From Acidisoma sp965199065 (lineage in GTDB: Bacteria; Pseudomonadota; Alphaproteobacteria; Acetobacterales; Acetobacteraceae): a stretch of 64,000 nucleotides of DNA. The notes under the pieces are model-generated. The model ran no database searches. It was given only the letters and a program-made list of their open reading frames with translations, and was not told the origin of the DNA. The position numbers and the translations under genes were made by a program. The stretch lies in assembly GCF_965199065.1 (NCBI RefSeq), contig NZ_CBDAQN010000003.1:868001-932000 (forward strand), given 5' to 3'. Below are positions 16,539-25,811 of this stretch, one piece after another; position 1 is the first letter of the stretch, and every line of letters begins with the position of its first letter.

Positions 16539-17687
16539 ATGATAGGGATTTCGCGCGGGCGCGGACTATCCACGCTCGTATCGATTCAATATCTGCGCGC
16601 GTTTGCGGCCTTCATAGTCGTGTACTATCACATCTTCTCGAACCGGGTGGCGGAAGATTGGAGCGGCGGCCGGAATATCGGTCTTTCCGGGGTCGATATT
16701 TTCTTTGTCATCAGCGGCTTCATCATGTGGACCTCGACGAACCACCGCGGCGGCTTGGTAAAGTTCCTCAAGCGCCGCATCTACAGGGTCTATCCCATGT
16801 GGTGGATCGCTCTCACCTTGTGGATTGTAATCAGGCTCATCCTGCCCGATCGTCTGCAAAACAGAGACATCACCGTGGACACCTTGATTTGCAGTTATCT
16901 GCTGGTGCCTCATTTTCATCACGTCTTTGTCGGACAGGTCTGGCCCATCCTCGTGCCTGGATGGACACTTCAGATTGAAATCTTCTTCTACGCGATTTTC
17001 AGTGTCACGCTTCTGATTGCCGACCGGACGACCCGGCTCGTCACCGTCGTCGTAGCGCTGTGCGCCTTTGCGATCCTTGGTTCGCTGGTCCCAGCCGGTA
17101 GCGCCCTCCTGGAGACTTACACCAGTTCGCTGCTGCTCGAGTTTGCGGCCGGCGCGATCCTCGCTGCAATGATGCTCAATCTACAGCGGGCGCCATTCGG
17201 CATCGGGGTGATCGTGGTGACGATCGGGCTCGTCCTGATCGTCTTCAATTACCGGCTGATCGTGGAGGAAGGTGTTCGCCGCGTCCTCGTCCTGGGCATC
17301 CCGGCGATCCTCATCGTTGCCGGCAGCCTGGTGATGGAGCCTGTTCTGGCGCGTAGGCCAAGTCGCATCCTGCTGCTGTTCGGGGACGCGTCATACTCGC
17401 TCTATCTGACCCATTCCGTGGCGATATCGGCAGCCGCCGTCATATGGGAAAGACTGCACTTGCCGATGGGTCGGAGCGTGGGGGCAACCGGCTTCATTCC
17501 CTGCGCGCTGATCGCTTCGCTAGTCTTTGCCGTCATCGTCTATCGCTTTGTCGAAATGCCAATCCTGGCAATGCTTTTGCCGTCGCGCGGCGGTGTGCAT
17601 ATAGCGGCACTTCCGGAGGCGACGCTGAGCGACGAGCCTATGGAGGCACCTCCCGCCATACTGGCGCCCGGCAACAAGCAGGGCTAG
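16539..17687 (+). CDS. Acyltransferase 3 family membrane protein (ExoZ/OafA-like)
   Basis: 382 residues with about ten transmembrane segments. The family start is visible as SIQYLRAFAAFIVVYYHIF, containing the conserved R and H, followed by SGVDIFFVISGFIMWTS. ExoZ- and OafA-type proteins add acetyl or succinyl groups to exopolysaccharide or lipopolysaccharide. The Pro-rich tail (APPAILAPG) is cytoplasmic. Codon use and base composition look less GC-biased than the flanking genes, as often seen in surface-polysaccharide genes. No polysaccharide cluster is next to it. Confidence 0.9.
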   Translation: MIGISRGRGLSTLVSIQYLRAFAAFIVVYYHIFSNRVAEDWSGGRNIGLSGVDIFFVISGFIMWTSTNHRGGLVKFLKRRIYRVYPMWWIALTLWIVIRLILPDRLQNRDITVDTLICSYLLVPHFHHVFVGQVWPILVPGWTLQIEIFFYAIFSVTLLIADRTTRLVTVVVALCAFAILGSLVPAGSALLETYTSSLLLEFAAGAILAAMMLNLQRAPFGIGVIVVTIGLVLIVFNYRLIVEEGVRRVLVLGIPAILIVAGSLVMEPVLARRPSRILLLFGDASYSLYLTHSVAISAAAVIWERLHLPMGRSVGATGFIPCALIASLVFAVIVYRFVEMPILAMLLPSRGGVHIAALPEATLSDEPMEAPPAILAPGNKQG

Positions 17688-17796
17688 CTGCCGTTCAACG
17701 GGGACATGATCCGATTAGCGAGCGCCCGAAGGCAGTCGCGCGATTGCACCGGTCACGGCTATCGATCGCCGGAGCGTGAGAATGCTCGAGCAAAGG

Positions 17797-18210
17797 CTAC
17801 GGGAGGTCCAGTTGCGCCAGGAACTCGCCGAGGCCGCCATCTTCAGCCAGCGCGGCGGCCTCAGCCAACGGCAGCCAGCGCCGCTCCCGCTCGCCCTTCT
17901 CCTTCCAATCCTCGAGGTGGCGCGTCACGTCGAGCCGGAAGACCGTGACCTTGCACGGCAGACACTTGCCCGACGGCAATCGTTTCGAAGACGGGTAACA
18001 GCCGATCGGCTCCGGCTGGATGTTGCCTGAGACACCTGCCTCCTCGAACGCCTCCTGACTTGCGAGCGCGCTTGCCTCCCGATTCTTCTCGGGGTGTCCC
18101 TTCGGGATGATCCAGCGACGGGTCTCGCGTGATGTGATGAGCAGCACCTGCGTGCGGCCGTCAATCGTCGCGACCGGGAGCGCGGCCAACTGCTTCAAAG
18201 TCTTGGGCAT
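17797..18210 (-). CDS. NUDIX hydrolase (small, DIPP-like)
   Basis: 137 residues. The Nudix box starts at GHPEKNREASALASQEAFEE and continues AGV: the metal-binding EExG is intact but the usual REUxEE arginine is glutamine. WIIPKGHPEKNR and the short length resemble diphosphoinositol-polyphosphate/diadenosine phosphohydrolases. Its substrate is unknown. It is convergent with the acyltransferase gene. Confidence 0.88.
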   Translation of the reverse strand: MPKTLKQLAALPVATIDGRTQVLLITSRETRRWIIPKGHPEKNREASALASQEAFEEAGVSGNIQPEPIGCYPSSKRLPSGKCLPCKVTVFRLDVTRHLEDWKEKGERERRWLPLAEAAALAEDGGLGEFLAQLDLP

Positions 18211-18269
18211 CCCCGTTATCCGGTCCTCCTAGGCGTTATCAAGGAGCACTCAGGCTCCTCTTGCAGCCC

Positions 18270-18437
18270 CTACGGGGACGAGCTGCAGTTCGAGCGGCCT
18301 TGCATCGCACAATCCTGCACCGCGCTCGTCCTTTGAAGCGCGCCGCTGACCCAAAGGCCTAACACGGCGAGAACCACCAGCAAAGCCAGCGCCATCAGCG
18401 CGCCGCGGCGGCCGCCGGAGGGTTCGTTTTCACTCAT
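18270..18437 (-). CDS. Small single-pass membrane protein, unknown
   Basis: A 55-residue ORF from ATG 18437: a charged start (MSENEPSGGRRG), one hydrophobic helix (ALMALALLVVLAVLGLWVSG) and a short tail with two cysteines (DCAMQGRSNCSSS). The layout resembles small alphaproteobacterial tail proteins with a CxxxxxxC end, but I do not recognise the family. The frame extends to 18566, but without a better start. It is divergent from the dienelactone hydrolase gene. Confidence 0.55.
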   Translation of the reverse strand: MSENEPSGGRRGALMALALLVVLAVLGLWVSGALQRTSAVQDCAMQGRSNCSSSP

Positions 18438-18606
18438 GGCGTCGGCTCGCTGCGGACCAAGCGGGGTCGTCATGCCGTATTGGCTCCCGTTCTCCTGAAC
18501 GTGAGCCCTCACCGGCACCACACCATGGCACATCGGCGCGGAGACGACAGCATCGACGGTCCGCACACGCCATGACGATCAGGCGATGGACACCGAGGAG
18601 ATTGCC

Positions 18607-19470
18607 ATGCCAAGCGCCGACCGATCGCCGCACCTCGAGCGCCCGCAGCTTGGCCGGCGCGGCTTCGTGATGACCAGTCTGATGACCGGCTTCACCCTGG
18701 CGACCACCCGCGCCGAGGCTGCGGCCATCCACACCGACAGTGTCGGCCTGAGCGTGGGAGAAGTGCAGATCCCCGTCGCCGACGGCAACCTGCCGGCTTA
18801 CGCCGCGCGGCCGGCAGGCGTCGCCAACCCGCCGGTCGTCATCGTCATCGAGGAGATCTTCGGCGTCCACGAATACATCAAGGACGTCTGCCGCCGGCTG
18901 GCGAAGCTCGGCTATCTCGCGGTGGCGCCGGAGCTTTATGCGCGCCTCGCCGATCTGTCGACCATGTCCGACTCCGCCCAGATCATGCGCGACGTCATCC
19001 TGAAGGCGCCCGACGCGACGATGCTCGCGGATCTCTCGGCGACCGTCGATTGGGCTGTGGCGCATCACGGCGACAGCAGCCGCGTCGCGACCCTCGGGTT
19101 CTGCCGGGGTGGCCGGGATGTCTGGCTGTTCGCGGAGAAGGATGCACGGCTCAAGGCCGCCGTCGCCTTCTATGGTCCGGTTGCCAGCCCCACCAGCGCG
19201 ATCCAGCCGCAGACCCCTCTGGACCTCGCGGGGCAGCTGAAATGCCCCCTGCTCGGGCTCTACGGAGGCCGCGATCAAAGCATTGCACCCGCGGATGTCC
19301 ATGCCGCGCAGGCAAAGGCGCAGGTGGCAGGAAAAACCGTCGAGATCGTCTACTATCCCGACGCCGGCCACGGCTTTCATGCCGATTACCGGCCGAGCTA
19401 CAATGCCGCGGATGCGCAGGCCGCCTGGGCGCGCGCCATCGCCTGGCTGCGGGAATACGACGTAGCCTGA
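18607..19470 (+). CDS. Dienelactone hydrolase family protein, exported
   Basis: About 287 residues of alpha/beta-hydrolase fold. The nucleophile Cys lies in TLGFCRGG (C166), the acid in YGGRDQS and the base in DAGHGFHADY, the Cys-Asp-His triad of carboxymethylenebutenolidase. The N-terminus has LGRRGFVMTSLMTGFTLATT, a likely Tat signal, so it acts in the periplasm. I chose ATG 18607 because GAGGAG sits 6 bp upstream; an ATG at 18586 is in frame. No catechol-pathway genes are nearby, so the natural ester substrate is not known. Confidence 0.88.
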   Translation: MPSADRSPHLERPQLGRRGFVMTSLMTGFTLATTRAEAAAIHTDSVGLSVGEVQIPVADGNLPAYAARPAGVANPPVVIVIEEIFGVHEYIKDVCRRLAKLGYLAVAPELYARLADLSTMSDSAQIMRDVILKAPDATMLADLSATVDWAVAHHGDSSRVATLGFCRGGRDVWLFAEKDARLKAAVAFYGPVASPTSAIQPQTPLDLAGQLKCPLLGLYGGRDQSIAPADVHAAQAKAQVAGKTVEIVYYPDAGHGFHADYRPSYNAADAQAAWARAIAWLREYDVA

Positions 19471-19551
19471 TCCGGAGCGCGTACGCCCGTCGGCGACAAA
19501 TATCGGCCTCGGGGGAAGACAGCGGCGGCTTCCGCCACTAGCTATCCGGTT

Positions 19552-20940
19552 ATGACTGATCTTCCGGACCTGACCGCCTCCGCCATGATCCGCGCCTTTC
19601 GCGCGGGCAACCTCTCACCGGTGGAGGTGACGGCCGCCTCCCTCGCCCGAATAGATGCCTGGGACGAGCGCCTCTGCGCCACCTGGGCCGTCGACGCGGA
19701 GGGTGCGGTGGAAGCGGCCCGGGCCTCCGAGACACGATGGCGCATGGGCAAGCCCCAAGGACCGCTCGACGGAGTGCCCGTGACGATCAAGGAGAATATC
19801 GCCACCAAAGGCGTGCCGATGCCGGCGGGCACAGCGGCCGTCGATCCGAAGGCGGCGGTAGCCGACGCTCCCGCCGCCGCGCGTCTGCGGGAAAGCGGCG
19901 CCGTTATCCTGTGCAAGACGACGATGCCGGACTTCGGCATGCTCTCCTCGGGCCTTTCGAGCTTTCACCGTCTGGCGCGCAACCCTTGGGACCTTGCGGC
20001 CAATCCGGGCGGGTCAAGCGCCGGGGCCGCAGCCGCGACCGCCGCGGGCTACGCGCCGATCAATATCGGCACCGATATCGGCGGCTCCGTCCGCCTGCCG
20101 GCAGCGCTTTGCGGAGCGGTCGCCCTCAAGCCGAGCTTCGGCCGCATACCGGTTTCGCCGCCGTTCCTGGGCCGCGCGGTGGGCCCGATCACCCGCACGG
20201 TCGAAGACCTCGCCTTAGCCATGTCGGTGCTGAGCCTGCCGGACGCACGCGACTACATGAGCCTGCCACCGACCACGATCGATTGGGCGGCGTCGCCGCT
20301 CGACCTGCGGGGTCTGACATTCGGGCTCTGTCTCGAGACGGGCATTGGCTCGCGACCGGAGGCCGCGGTCGTGGAAGCGGTCACCGCCGCCGCAAGGCTG
20401 TTCGAGACAGCAGGGGCTCGTGTGGCGCCGCTCGGGCCGTATCTGACCCGACCGATGCTCGACGGGCTAGACGGTTTCTGGCGCACACGCTTTGCCGCAG
20501 ACACGTCCGGGCTGACCGAGGCGCAGCATGAGCGGATCCTGCCCTACATCCGGGATTGGATCGAGGGCGGGCGCGACCTGTCCGGCGTGGACGTCTATCG
20601 CGGCTTCACTCAGATCCCGGCGATCAGCGAGGCAACGCAGGCGGCAACCGCGCCCTTCGACTTTGTCCTCTCCCCGGTATGGCCGGTGGTTTCGTTCCCC
20701 GCGGAATTTGCGAGCCCCCTGAACGACCCGTCCCGCCCGTTCGAGCACATCGGCTACTGCGTCGGCTTCAACATGAGCGAGCAACCGGCCCTTGCCATCA
20801 ATTGCGGTTACTCGTCCTCGGGGATGCCTATCGGGCTGCAAATCGCGGGACGCCGCTTCGACGATCTTGGCGTTATCCGGGTCGCAGCCGCCTTCGAGGC
20901 GATGCGGCCTCCGCAACGTCCATGGCCAAGGCTGGATTGA
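19552..20940 (+). CDS. Amidase-signature family amidohydrolase
   Basis: 462 residues. The Ser-cisSer-Lys triad is seen as K80 (VPVTIKENI), S155 (NPGGSSAGAA) and S179 (GTDIGGSVRLPA). It is close in layout to acylamidases and to the AtzF/GatA superfamily, but without the GatB/GatC partners adjacent it is not a tRNA amidotransferase. It hydrolyses an unknown amide in the cytoplasm. The next small gene starts 31 bp downstream. Confidence 0.9.
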   Translation: MTDLPDLTASAMIRAFRAGNLSPVEVTAASLARIDAWDERLCATWAVDAEGAVEAARASETRWRMGKPQGPLDGVPVTIKENIATKGVPMPAGTAAVDPKAAVADAPAAARLRESGAVILCKTTMPDFGMLSSGLSSFHRLARNPWDLAANPGGSSAGAAAATAAGYAPINIGTDIGGSVRLPAALCGAVALKPSFGRIPVSPPFLGRAVGPITRTVEDLALAMSVLSLPDARDYMSLPPTTIDWAASPLDLRGLTFGLCLETGIGSRPEAAVVEAVTAAARLFETAGARVAPLGPYLTRPMLDGLDGFWRTRFAADTSGLTEAQHERILPYIRDWIEGGRDLSGVDVYRGFTQIPAISEATQAATAPFDFVLSPVWPVVSFPAEFASPLNDPSRPFEHIGYCVGFNMSEQPALAINCGYSSSGMPIGLQIAGRRFDDLGVIRVAAAFEAMRPPQRPWPRLD

Positions 20941-20971
20941 TGATCCGCCTCAACAGACTGGAGATCACTTG

Positions 20972-21196
20972 ATGAGACGTTTAATTGCGCTGGCCCTTCT
21001 GGCCGCGCTTGGAACTGGCGCCGGCTTGCCGGCCTTGGCCCAGGTGCCCCCGCCGCCCGGATACCGTCCACCCCCGCCCCCCGGCTACCGTCCGCCCCCG
21101 CCCCCCTATTACCACCGTCACCATCACCATCATCACCATCATCATCACTACCGCCTGCCGCCGCCGGGCTACCGGCCGCCGCCGCCGCCCGGCTGA
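20972..21196 (+). CDS. Small secreted Pro/His-rich protein
   Basis: 74 residues. A Sec signal peptide (MRRLIALALLAALGTGAGLP, cleaved after ALAQ) is followed by PPPPGYRP-type repeats on both sides of a block YYHRHHHHHHHHHHYR with ten consecutive histidines. The histidine codons alternate CAC/CAT. Such a block should bind Ni, Zn or Cu in the periplasm. ATG 20972 has GGAGAT upstream. It falls below common gene-caller lengths but signal peptide and ribosome site support it. Confidence 0.75.
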   Translation: MRRLIALALLAALGTGAGLPALAQVPPPPGYRPPPPPGYRPPPPPYYHRHHHHHHHHHHYRLPPPGYRPPPPPG

Positions 21197-21522
21197 TACG
21201 CATGGTGCGCCGGCGGCTGCCATGAGGCCGCCGACGCCCCACCCATCTACGCCTGACCGGGCCGTGCGATGGGCGGATGAAGCAGCCACAGACGGCTGGG
21301 TGCGCCTCGCGCGACGCTGGCGATGGATCATGCTGACGATGGATGGCGCGCTGCGCGCAACACGGAAAGCTTCAACGTGGCGTTTCGAAAAGGCGCATTG
21401 GCTCCTGAACCTCTCCAGGGGCCGCGTCGCGGTAATCGCGCCGGCCGTCCGTTGCCGAACCACTCGGTCGGTCGCTCGCAAGACTAGCAATCCGGAGCAG
21501 GCACACAACTTGGTCAGCCGAG
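21197..21522 (+). other. 326 bp without a supported gene
   Basis: Open frames cross this stretch on both strands, but none has a ribosome site, signal peptide or recognisable domain. I see no tRNA, strong hairpin or repeat. Confidence 0.5.
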
Positions 21523-21984
21523 ATGACAGACAGCCGCGTTGCACGAGTGACCGCGCTGACAATCGTCTTCGGACTGGCCTTGGGGAGCTGCAGAACGCCA
21601 GCCTTGGCCGCAGGTTATGAGGTCTGGCGGGGTCAGTATGTCTGTGCACAGGGCGTGACCGATCTGACGCTGGTCATGAATGTCGATAAGGTCGGTGACG
21701 CTTATGCGCTCTTTGAATTTTACGCTGACCGGCGCAACCCGACAGTGCCCAGCGGATGCTTCGAGATGAGCGGCAGCAAGAACAACTCCGGCCATGTCAG
21801 TCTTATGCCGGGCGCATGGCGCCTCAGACCCGATGATTATGTTGCCGTAGGCCTTGTCGGCGATGTGCACGAACCTGCTAATTTAACAGGCGAAATAGAG
21901 GGCCCAGGTTGCGGATCGTTTGTCCTCAAGCAGGACCTCGCCCCTCGCGATGCTGTCACGGAATGCGCCGGAGCCGATTCTTAG
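21523..21984 (+). CDS. Secreted protein or lipoprotein of unknown function
   Basis: 153 residues. The N-terminal hydrophobic segment ALTIVFGLALGSC ends in a weak lipobox (LGSC), though a Sec cleavage after PALAAG is equally possible. The mature domain is acidic, has cysteines at VCAQG, GCFEM, GCGSF and ECAG that could form two disulfides, and ends DAVTECAGADS. No family recognised. Confidence 0.65.
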   Translation: MTDSRVARVTALTIVFGLALGSCRTPALAAGYEVWRGQYVCAQGVTDLTLVMNVDKVGDAYALFEFYADRRNPTVPSGCFEMSGSKNNSGHVSLMPGAWRLRPDDYVAVGLVGDVHEPANLTGEIEGPGCGSFVLKQDLAPRDAVTECAGADS

Positions 21985-22103
21985 GCACCTTCCCCCATCA
22001 GATGTGCGGGCCAAGATGCGTCTTGCGCCGGCGGGTACGAAAATTTCGGGTGTTGCAAGTCAAGCGGGCGGTCGCCCAAGCCGCCACCACACGCAGAATC
22101 CTT

Positions 22104-22364
22104 CTATTCGCGATCATCCCCAGCCGCATCGACGTGGACTTCATCCTCCAATTTGGCATTTTCCTTCTCGGTGAGTAGAGCCACGCCTGCCTGAACTGCG
22201 GCGGCATTTGCCCTCTCGAAGGTGTGATTGATGGCGGAAAGAAGGGCGTCGGCGTCTGGCGGCAGCCCGTGAAGTTTAGTCGCCACAGCCATGTTGTGTA
22301 GTGAGGTCCGCAAGGCTTCAGCGTAGGCCCGGGCTGTCGTCGCGTCGAGTTCAAGATCGCTCAT
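22104..22364 (-). CDS. Small conserved-looking protein, unknown
   Basis: 86 residues, soluble, mainly helical and acidic (start MSDLELDATTARAYAEALRT). The ATG at 22364 is preceded by GGAGGATCC, a strong ribosome site. I do not recognise it. It stands alone between the preceding lipoprotein gene and an ABC exporter, on the same strand as the exporter. Confidence 0.6.
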   Translation of the reverse strand: MSDLELDATTARAYAEALRTSLHNMAVATKLHGLPPDADALLSAINHTFERANAAAVQAGVALLTEKENAKLEDEVHVDAAGDDRE

Positions 22365-22532
22365 GTTGGATCCTCCAGTAGCCGAACACGCGGTTAGCTA
22401 GCTGGCAGTTGAAGACGGCTGTTTGACAAACGTCAGATGGGGATGCGGACGGGCCATGCGAGACATCAGGGGCTTCACGATACGTGGTGCGCCGCCGTTC
22501 TGCAGCCGACATCCACCTGCGCCGGGAAAGCC

Positions 22533-24254
22533 CTATCCGCGGAACTGCACGTCGTGCAGGCGGCGGTAGGCGCCCTCGGCCGCAAGAAGCTCCGCATGAC
22601 GCCCCTGCTCGACCACGCCATGCCGATCGACCACCACGATCCGGTCGGCATCGCGGATCGTTGCGAGCCGATGGGCGATGACGAGGCTGGTGCGGCCGGC
22701 AGCCAACTCCGACAGCGATTGCTGGATGGCCCGCTCGGTTTCGCTGTCGAGGGCACTGGTCGCCTCGTCCAGGATCAGGATCGGGGGATTCTTCAGAAAC
22801 ATTCGGGCAATCGCGACGCGCTGCCGCTGCCCACCCGAAAGCTTCACCCCGCGCTCGCCGAGGATCGTGTCGAGCCCCTCAGGCATATTGGCGATCATCC
22901 CCGTCAATTGAGCGCGCTCGGCTGCCGCCAGGATGTCAGCCTCACTCGCGCCGAGGCGCCCGTAGGCGATGTTCTCGCGGAGCGTTCCGCCAAACAGGAA
23001 CACCTCCTGCTGCACAACACCGATCTGCTGCCGCAGGGAGGTAAGCGTCATGCTCGCGATGTCGATGCCGTCGATCATGATCCGGCCGCTATGCACGTCA
23101 TAGAAGCGCGGCAACAACGCGCAGAGCGTGCTCTTGCCGGCGCCGGACGGGCCGACGAAAGCCACGGTCTCACCGGCCCTGATGTGGAGGCTCACGCCGC
23201 GCAGCACGGTGCGCTCGGAGCTGTAGCCGAAAGTCACGTCCTCATAGACGATGTCGCCGGCGAGCGGCGGGGCTGGACGGGCGCCAGGGCGCTCGGTCAA
23301 CGTCGGCTTGGTGTCGATCAGGTCGCAATACCGGCGGAAGCCGGCGATGCCCTTAGGATAGGTCTCCAGCACCGCGCTGATCTTGTCGACGGGCCGGAAG
23401 AAGACGCCGACCAGCAGCAGGAAACCGACAAAGCCGCCGGGCGTAAGCGCGCCGTGAAGCACGAACCACGTGCCCGCCACCATCACGATCATCTGCGTCG
23501 ACCGCATCGACAGGTAAGTGAGCGCCGTGCTCGCGGCCATGAGCCGGTAGCCCTGCTGCTTGATACGCTGATAGGATTGGTTGTCGCGGGCAAATAGCTG
23601 GCGCTCATGCGCCTCATTGGCAAAGGCCTGAACCACCCGCATCCCGCCGATATTCTCTTCGACGCGCGCATTGAAGACGCCGATACCGGCAAAGATCGCC
23701 CGGAAATTATGCGTCAGACGATTGCCGTAGCTGGTCGCGACCAGCAGGATCGGCGGCACGACAAGAACCGTCAGAACGGCAAGATCGACGTTGATGACAA
23801 ACATCAGCGCGAATGCGCCGACGAAGGTCATCACGGCGATGACGAGATCCTCGGGGCCGTGATGGGCAACTTCCCCGATATCCTCCAGGTCGCGCGTCAC
23901 GCGGGCGATGAGATGGCCGGTCTTCTGCTCGTCATAGAAGGAGAAAGACAATGACTGGAGGTGATCGAAGGCGCGGCGGCGCATCTCCGTTTCCAGTGCG
24001 ATCCCGAGCACATGCCCCCAGTAGGTGACGATCGCCATCAGGCCCGTATTGACCAGATAGAGGGCAACCAGCCCCCCTGCATAGCCGGCGATGAGGCCCC
24101 AGTCGTGGCCGGGCAGCAACCGGTCGATGAAGGTGCTGACTGCAAGCGGAAAGGCAAGTTCCAACAGCCCCGACAACACCGCACAGCCGAAGTCGAGGAT
24201 GAACAGCTTGCGATGCGGACGGTAGTAGCTTGCGAAACGGCGGAGGATGGTCAT
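22533..24254 (-). CDS. ABC exporter, fused permease and ATPase (MsbA/MDR type)
   Basis: 573 residues: six transmembrane segments (residues about 15-320) and one nucleotide-binding domain with Walker A FVGPSGAGKSTL, Q-loop VVQQEVFLF, signature KLSGGQRQRVAIARM, Walker B PILILDEATSALD and H-loop VIAHRLAT. The half-transporter must dimerise. Such proteins export lipids, drugs or peptides; the substrate is not evident. There is no peptidase-C39 domain and no neighbouring membrane-fusion protein, so a type I secretion role for the adhesin at 27-33 kb is not supported. The start is ATG 24254; the open frame extends to 24365. Confidence 0.92.
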   Translation of the reverse strand: MTILRRFASYYRPHRKLFILDFGCAVLSGLLELAFPLAVSTFIDRLLPGHDWGLIAGYAGGLVALYLVNTGLMAIVTYWGHVLGIALETEMRRRAFDHLQSLSFSFYDEQKTGHLIARVTRDLEDIGEVAHHGPEDLVIAVMTFVGAFALMFVINVDLAVLTVLVVPPILLVATSYGNRLTHNFRAIFAGIGVFNARVEENIGGMRVVQAFANEAHERQLFARDNQSYQRIKQQGYRLMAASTALTYLSMRSTQMIVMVAGTWFVLHGALTPGGFVGFLLLVGVFFRPVDKISAVLETYPKGIAGFRRYCDLIDTKPTLTERPGARPAPPLAGDIVYEDVTFGYSSERTVLRGVSLHIRAGETVAFVGPSGAGKSTLCALLPRFYDVHSGRIMIDGIDIASMTLTSLRQQIGVVQQEVFLFGGTLRENIAYGRLGASEADILAAAERAQLTGMIANMPEGLDTILGERGVKLSGGQRQRVAIARMFLKNPPILILDEATSALDSETERAIQQSLSELAAGRTSLVIAHRLATIRDADRIVVVDRHGVVEQGRHAELLAAEGAYRRLHDVQFRG

Positions 24255-24384
24255 TCCCTTGCCCTGTAGCAGGCGCCAGGAAGAGTGCAAGCGCGGCGTC
24301 CCATCTCGTTCAGGAGGGGCTGTCCGGAAAGTGATCGGCAGGCCTCTAGCTTGCGACCGGGACATTGCCGACCTGTTGCATTAG

Positions 24385-25257
24385 ATGACCAATCCATCTC
24401 CATCGCTCGTCGGCGCGTCGGTCAACGGAATGACGCAGCCGATCAAGCGGCTGATCGCGGCCCGGACGGCTGCTATCTTCAACGACCGCACCCGTGGCGA
24501 ACGACCGGTCACCCGACAGGCCGACGGTTTGTTCGGCCCGCGTTCGGTTGCGTGGCGCGTTCATGGCGACGTGACCTCGATGATGGTGGGAGGGGTCGCG
24601 AGCCTGCTGCTCCAGATGCTGCATCCAGCCGTGCTGGCAGGGGTGTGGGACCACTCGAACTTTCGCACCGACATGCATGGAAGGCTAAGGCGCACGGCAC
24701 GTTTCATTGCGGTCACCACGTATGGCGGCCGGCCGGAGGCCGAGGCCCTGCTGGCGCGTGTGCGCGGCATCCACGAGCACGTCCGCGGCGTGCTGCCCAA
24801 CGGCGTTCCCTATGCCGCGAATGATCCGGCTCTGCTGGCCTGGGTGCATGTCACTGAGACCACCAGCTTCCTCGATGCCTGGATCCGCTACGCCGAACCA
24901 CGCATGCGGGTGACCGACCAGGATCGCTATTTCGCCGAAATGGTCAGGATCGCCGAGCCGCTCGGCGCCAACCCGGTGCCGCGAAGCCGCCGCGAGGCAC
25001 AGGCATTGATCTTGGAGATGCGGCCGCAGCTCGTATGTGACGACCGGACGCGGGAAGTCGCCCGGCTGGTATTGAACCAGCCGGCCCAGAACCGGATGGT
25101 CGAGCCATTGCAGGCGCTAACGATGCAGGCAGGCATCGATCTGCTGCCATCCTGGGCGCGGCGGCAACAGGGGCTCCCGGACCCGGCCCTGGCCCGTCCA
25201 CTTGTACGCGCCGGAACGCTGAGCGTCGCCCGCACCCTCCGCTGGGCCTTCTCGTAG
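24385..25257 (+). CDS. MpaB/DUF2236-family oxygenase
   Basis: 290 residues. Family marks: FGPRSVAWRVHGDVTSMMVG and LLLQMLHPAVLAGV with the histidine thought to bind heme, then VHVTETTSFLDAW and RYFAEMVRIAEPLG. Characterised relatives include MpaB (mycophenolic acid pathway) and rubber oxygenase Lcp, heme enzymes that cleave prenyl chains. The bacterial substrate is unknown. It is divergent from the ABC exporter with 130 bp between the starts. Confidence 0.88.
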   Translation: MTNPSPSLVGASVNGMTQPIKRLIAARTAAIFNDRTRGERPVTRQADGLFGPRSVAWRVHGDVTSMMVGGVASLLLQMLHPAVLAGVWDHSNFRTDMHGRLRRTARFIAVTTYGGRPEAEALLARVRGIHEHVRGVLPNGVPYAANDPALLAWVHVTETTSFLDAWIRYAEPRMRVTDQDRYFAEMVRIAEPLGANPVPRSRREAQALILEMRPQLVCDDRTREVARLVLNQPAQNRMVEPLQALTMQAGIDLLPSWARRQQGLPDPALARPLVRAGTLSVARTLRWAFS

Positions 25258-25388
25258 ACCGACCAGACACCCGAGCGGGTCCGCCGCCGCGGCGCTAAGG
25301 CCACTGACTACGGTCGAGCTTCACCACCGCAGCGCGCTGCCCCGCGCAGACTTCGCGGCCGGGAACCGCGGGCAACGTGCAAAGACGA

Positions 25389-25559
25389 TTACCAACCGCC
25401 GGGAATGGTTTCTCGCGCCACAATCGCCGTTTCCTCGACGACGGGCGGTGCAACGGGTGCCGTCTCGGCCATGGTGAATTTGGCCCGGGCCTGGGTCTTC
25501 AGCGCCCCGGAGCGCGCACGATGTTGTTCCGGCGTCTGGTGGTCCAGATGGGTTGGCAT
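25389..25559 (-). pseudogene. Remnant of a urea-carboxylase-associated (UAAP1/DUF1989-like) gene, N-terminus only
   Basis: A 56-codon ORF with a strong ribosome site (GAGGAGATCC before ATG 25559). It starts MPTHLDHQTPEQHRARSGAL and ends in VARETIPGGW followed by TAA. The ending matches the N-terminal ETxPGGW segment of the DUF1989 proteins beside urea carboxylase; the rest of the about 200-residue domain is absent. Most likely a truncated relic; the resemblance rests on short motifs. Confidence 0.45.
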
Positions 25560-25639
25560 TCGGATCTCCTCAAACCATCGGTCGCGTTAAGGTATCAATT
25601 GATACAACGCGCTCATTCGCACTGGCGGCGAACTCGGTT

Positions 25640-25774
25640 CACGGCGTCTCGCGCATCCTGTTCATGGATCATGGCTGCGTTATCGAGGACACGACGCCTC
25701 AGCAGTTCTTCACCAATCCCGCACGTGGCCGGGCGCGGGAGTTCCTTCGTCGAACGTTGAAGGCCGAAATCTAA
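25640..25774 (+). pseudogene. Remnant of a polar amino-acid ABC transporter ATPase, C-terminus only
   Basis: Codons from about 25640 read RILFMDHGCVIEDTTPQQFF, then TNPARGRAREFLRRTLKAEI and stop at 25774. This is the very characteristic C-terminal tail of GlnQ/HisP-type ATPases (VMDxGxVVExGxPxxxF, then P...R.FLxxxL). Walker A, signature and Walker B are missing, and the codons before 25640 show no homology. It is the last 45 or so residues of a gene of about 245 residues. Confidence 0.7.
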
Positions 25775-25811
25775 GCAGCGGCGCGCGAAGTCACCGCCAC
25801 TCTTACCTCCA

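Noticed and set aside
18430..19380. Minus-strand frame opposite the dienelactone hydrolase gene
   Set aside because: Overlaps a gene with a complete catalytic triad and has no recognisable sequence of its own.
22533..24254. ABC exporter as the type I secretion ATPase for the giant adhesin
   Set aside because: MsbA-type architecture, no membrane-fusion protein next to it and 2.7 kb plus two intervening genes away; distance and build argue against it.
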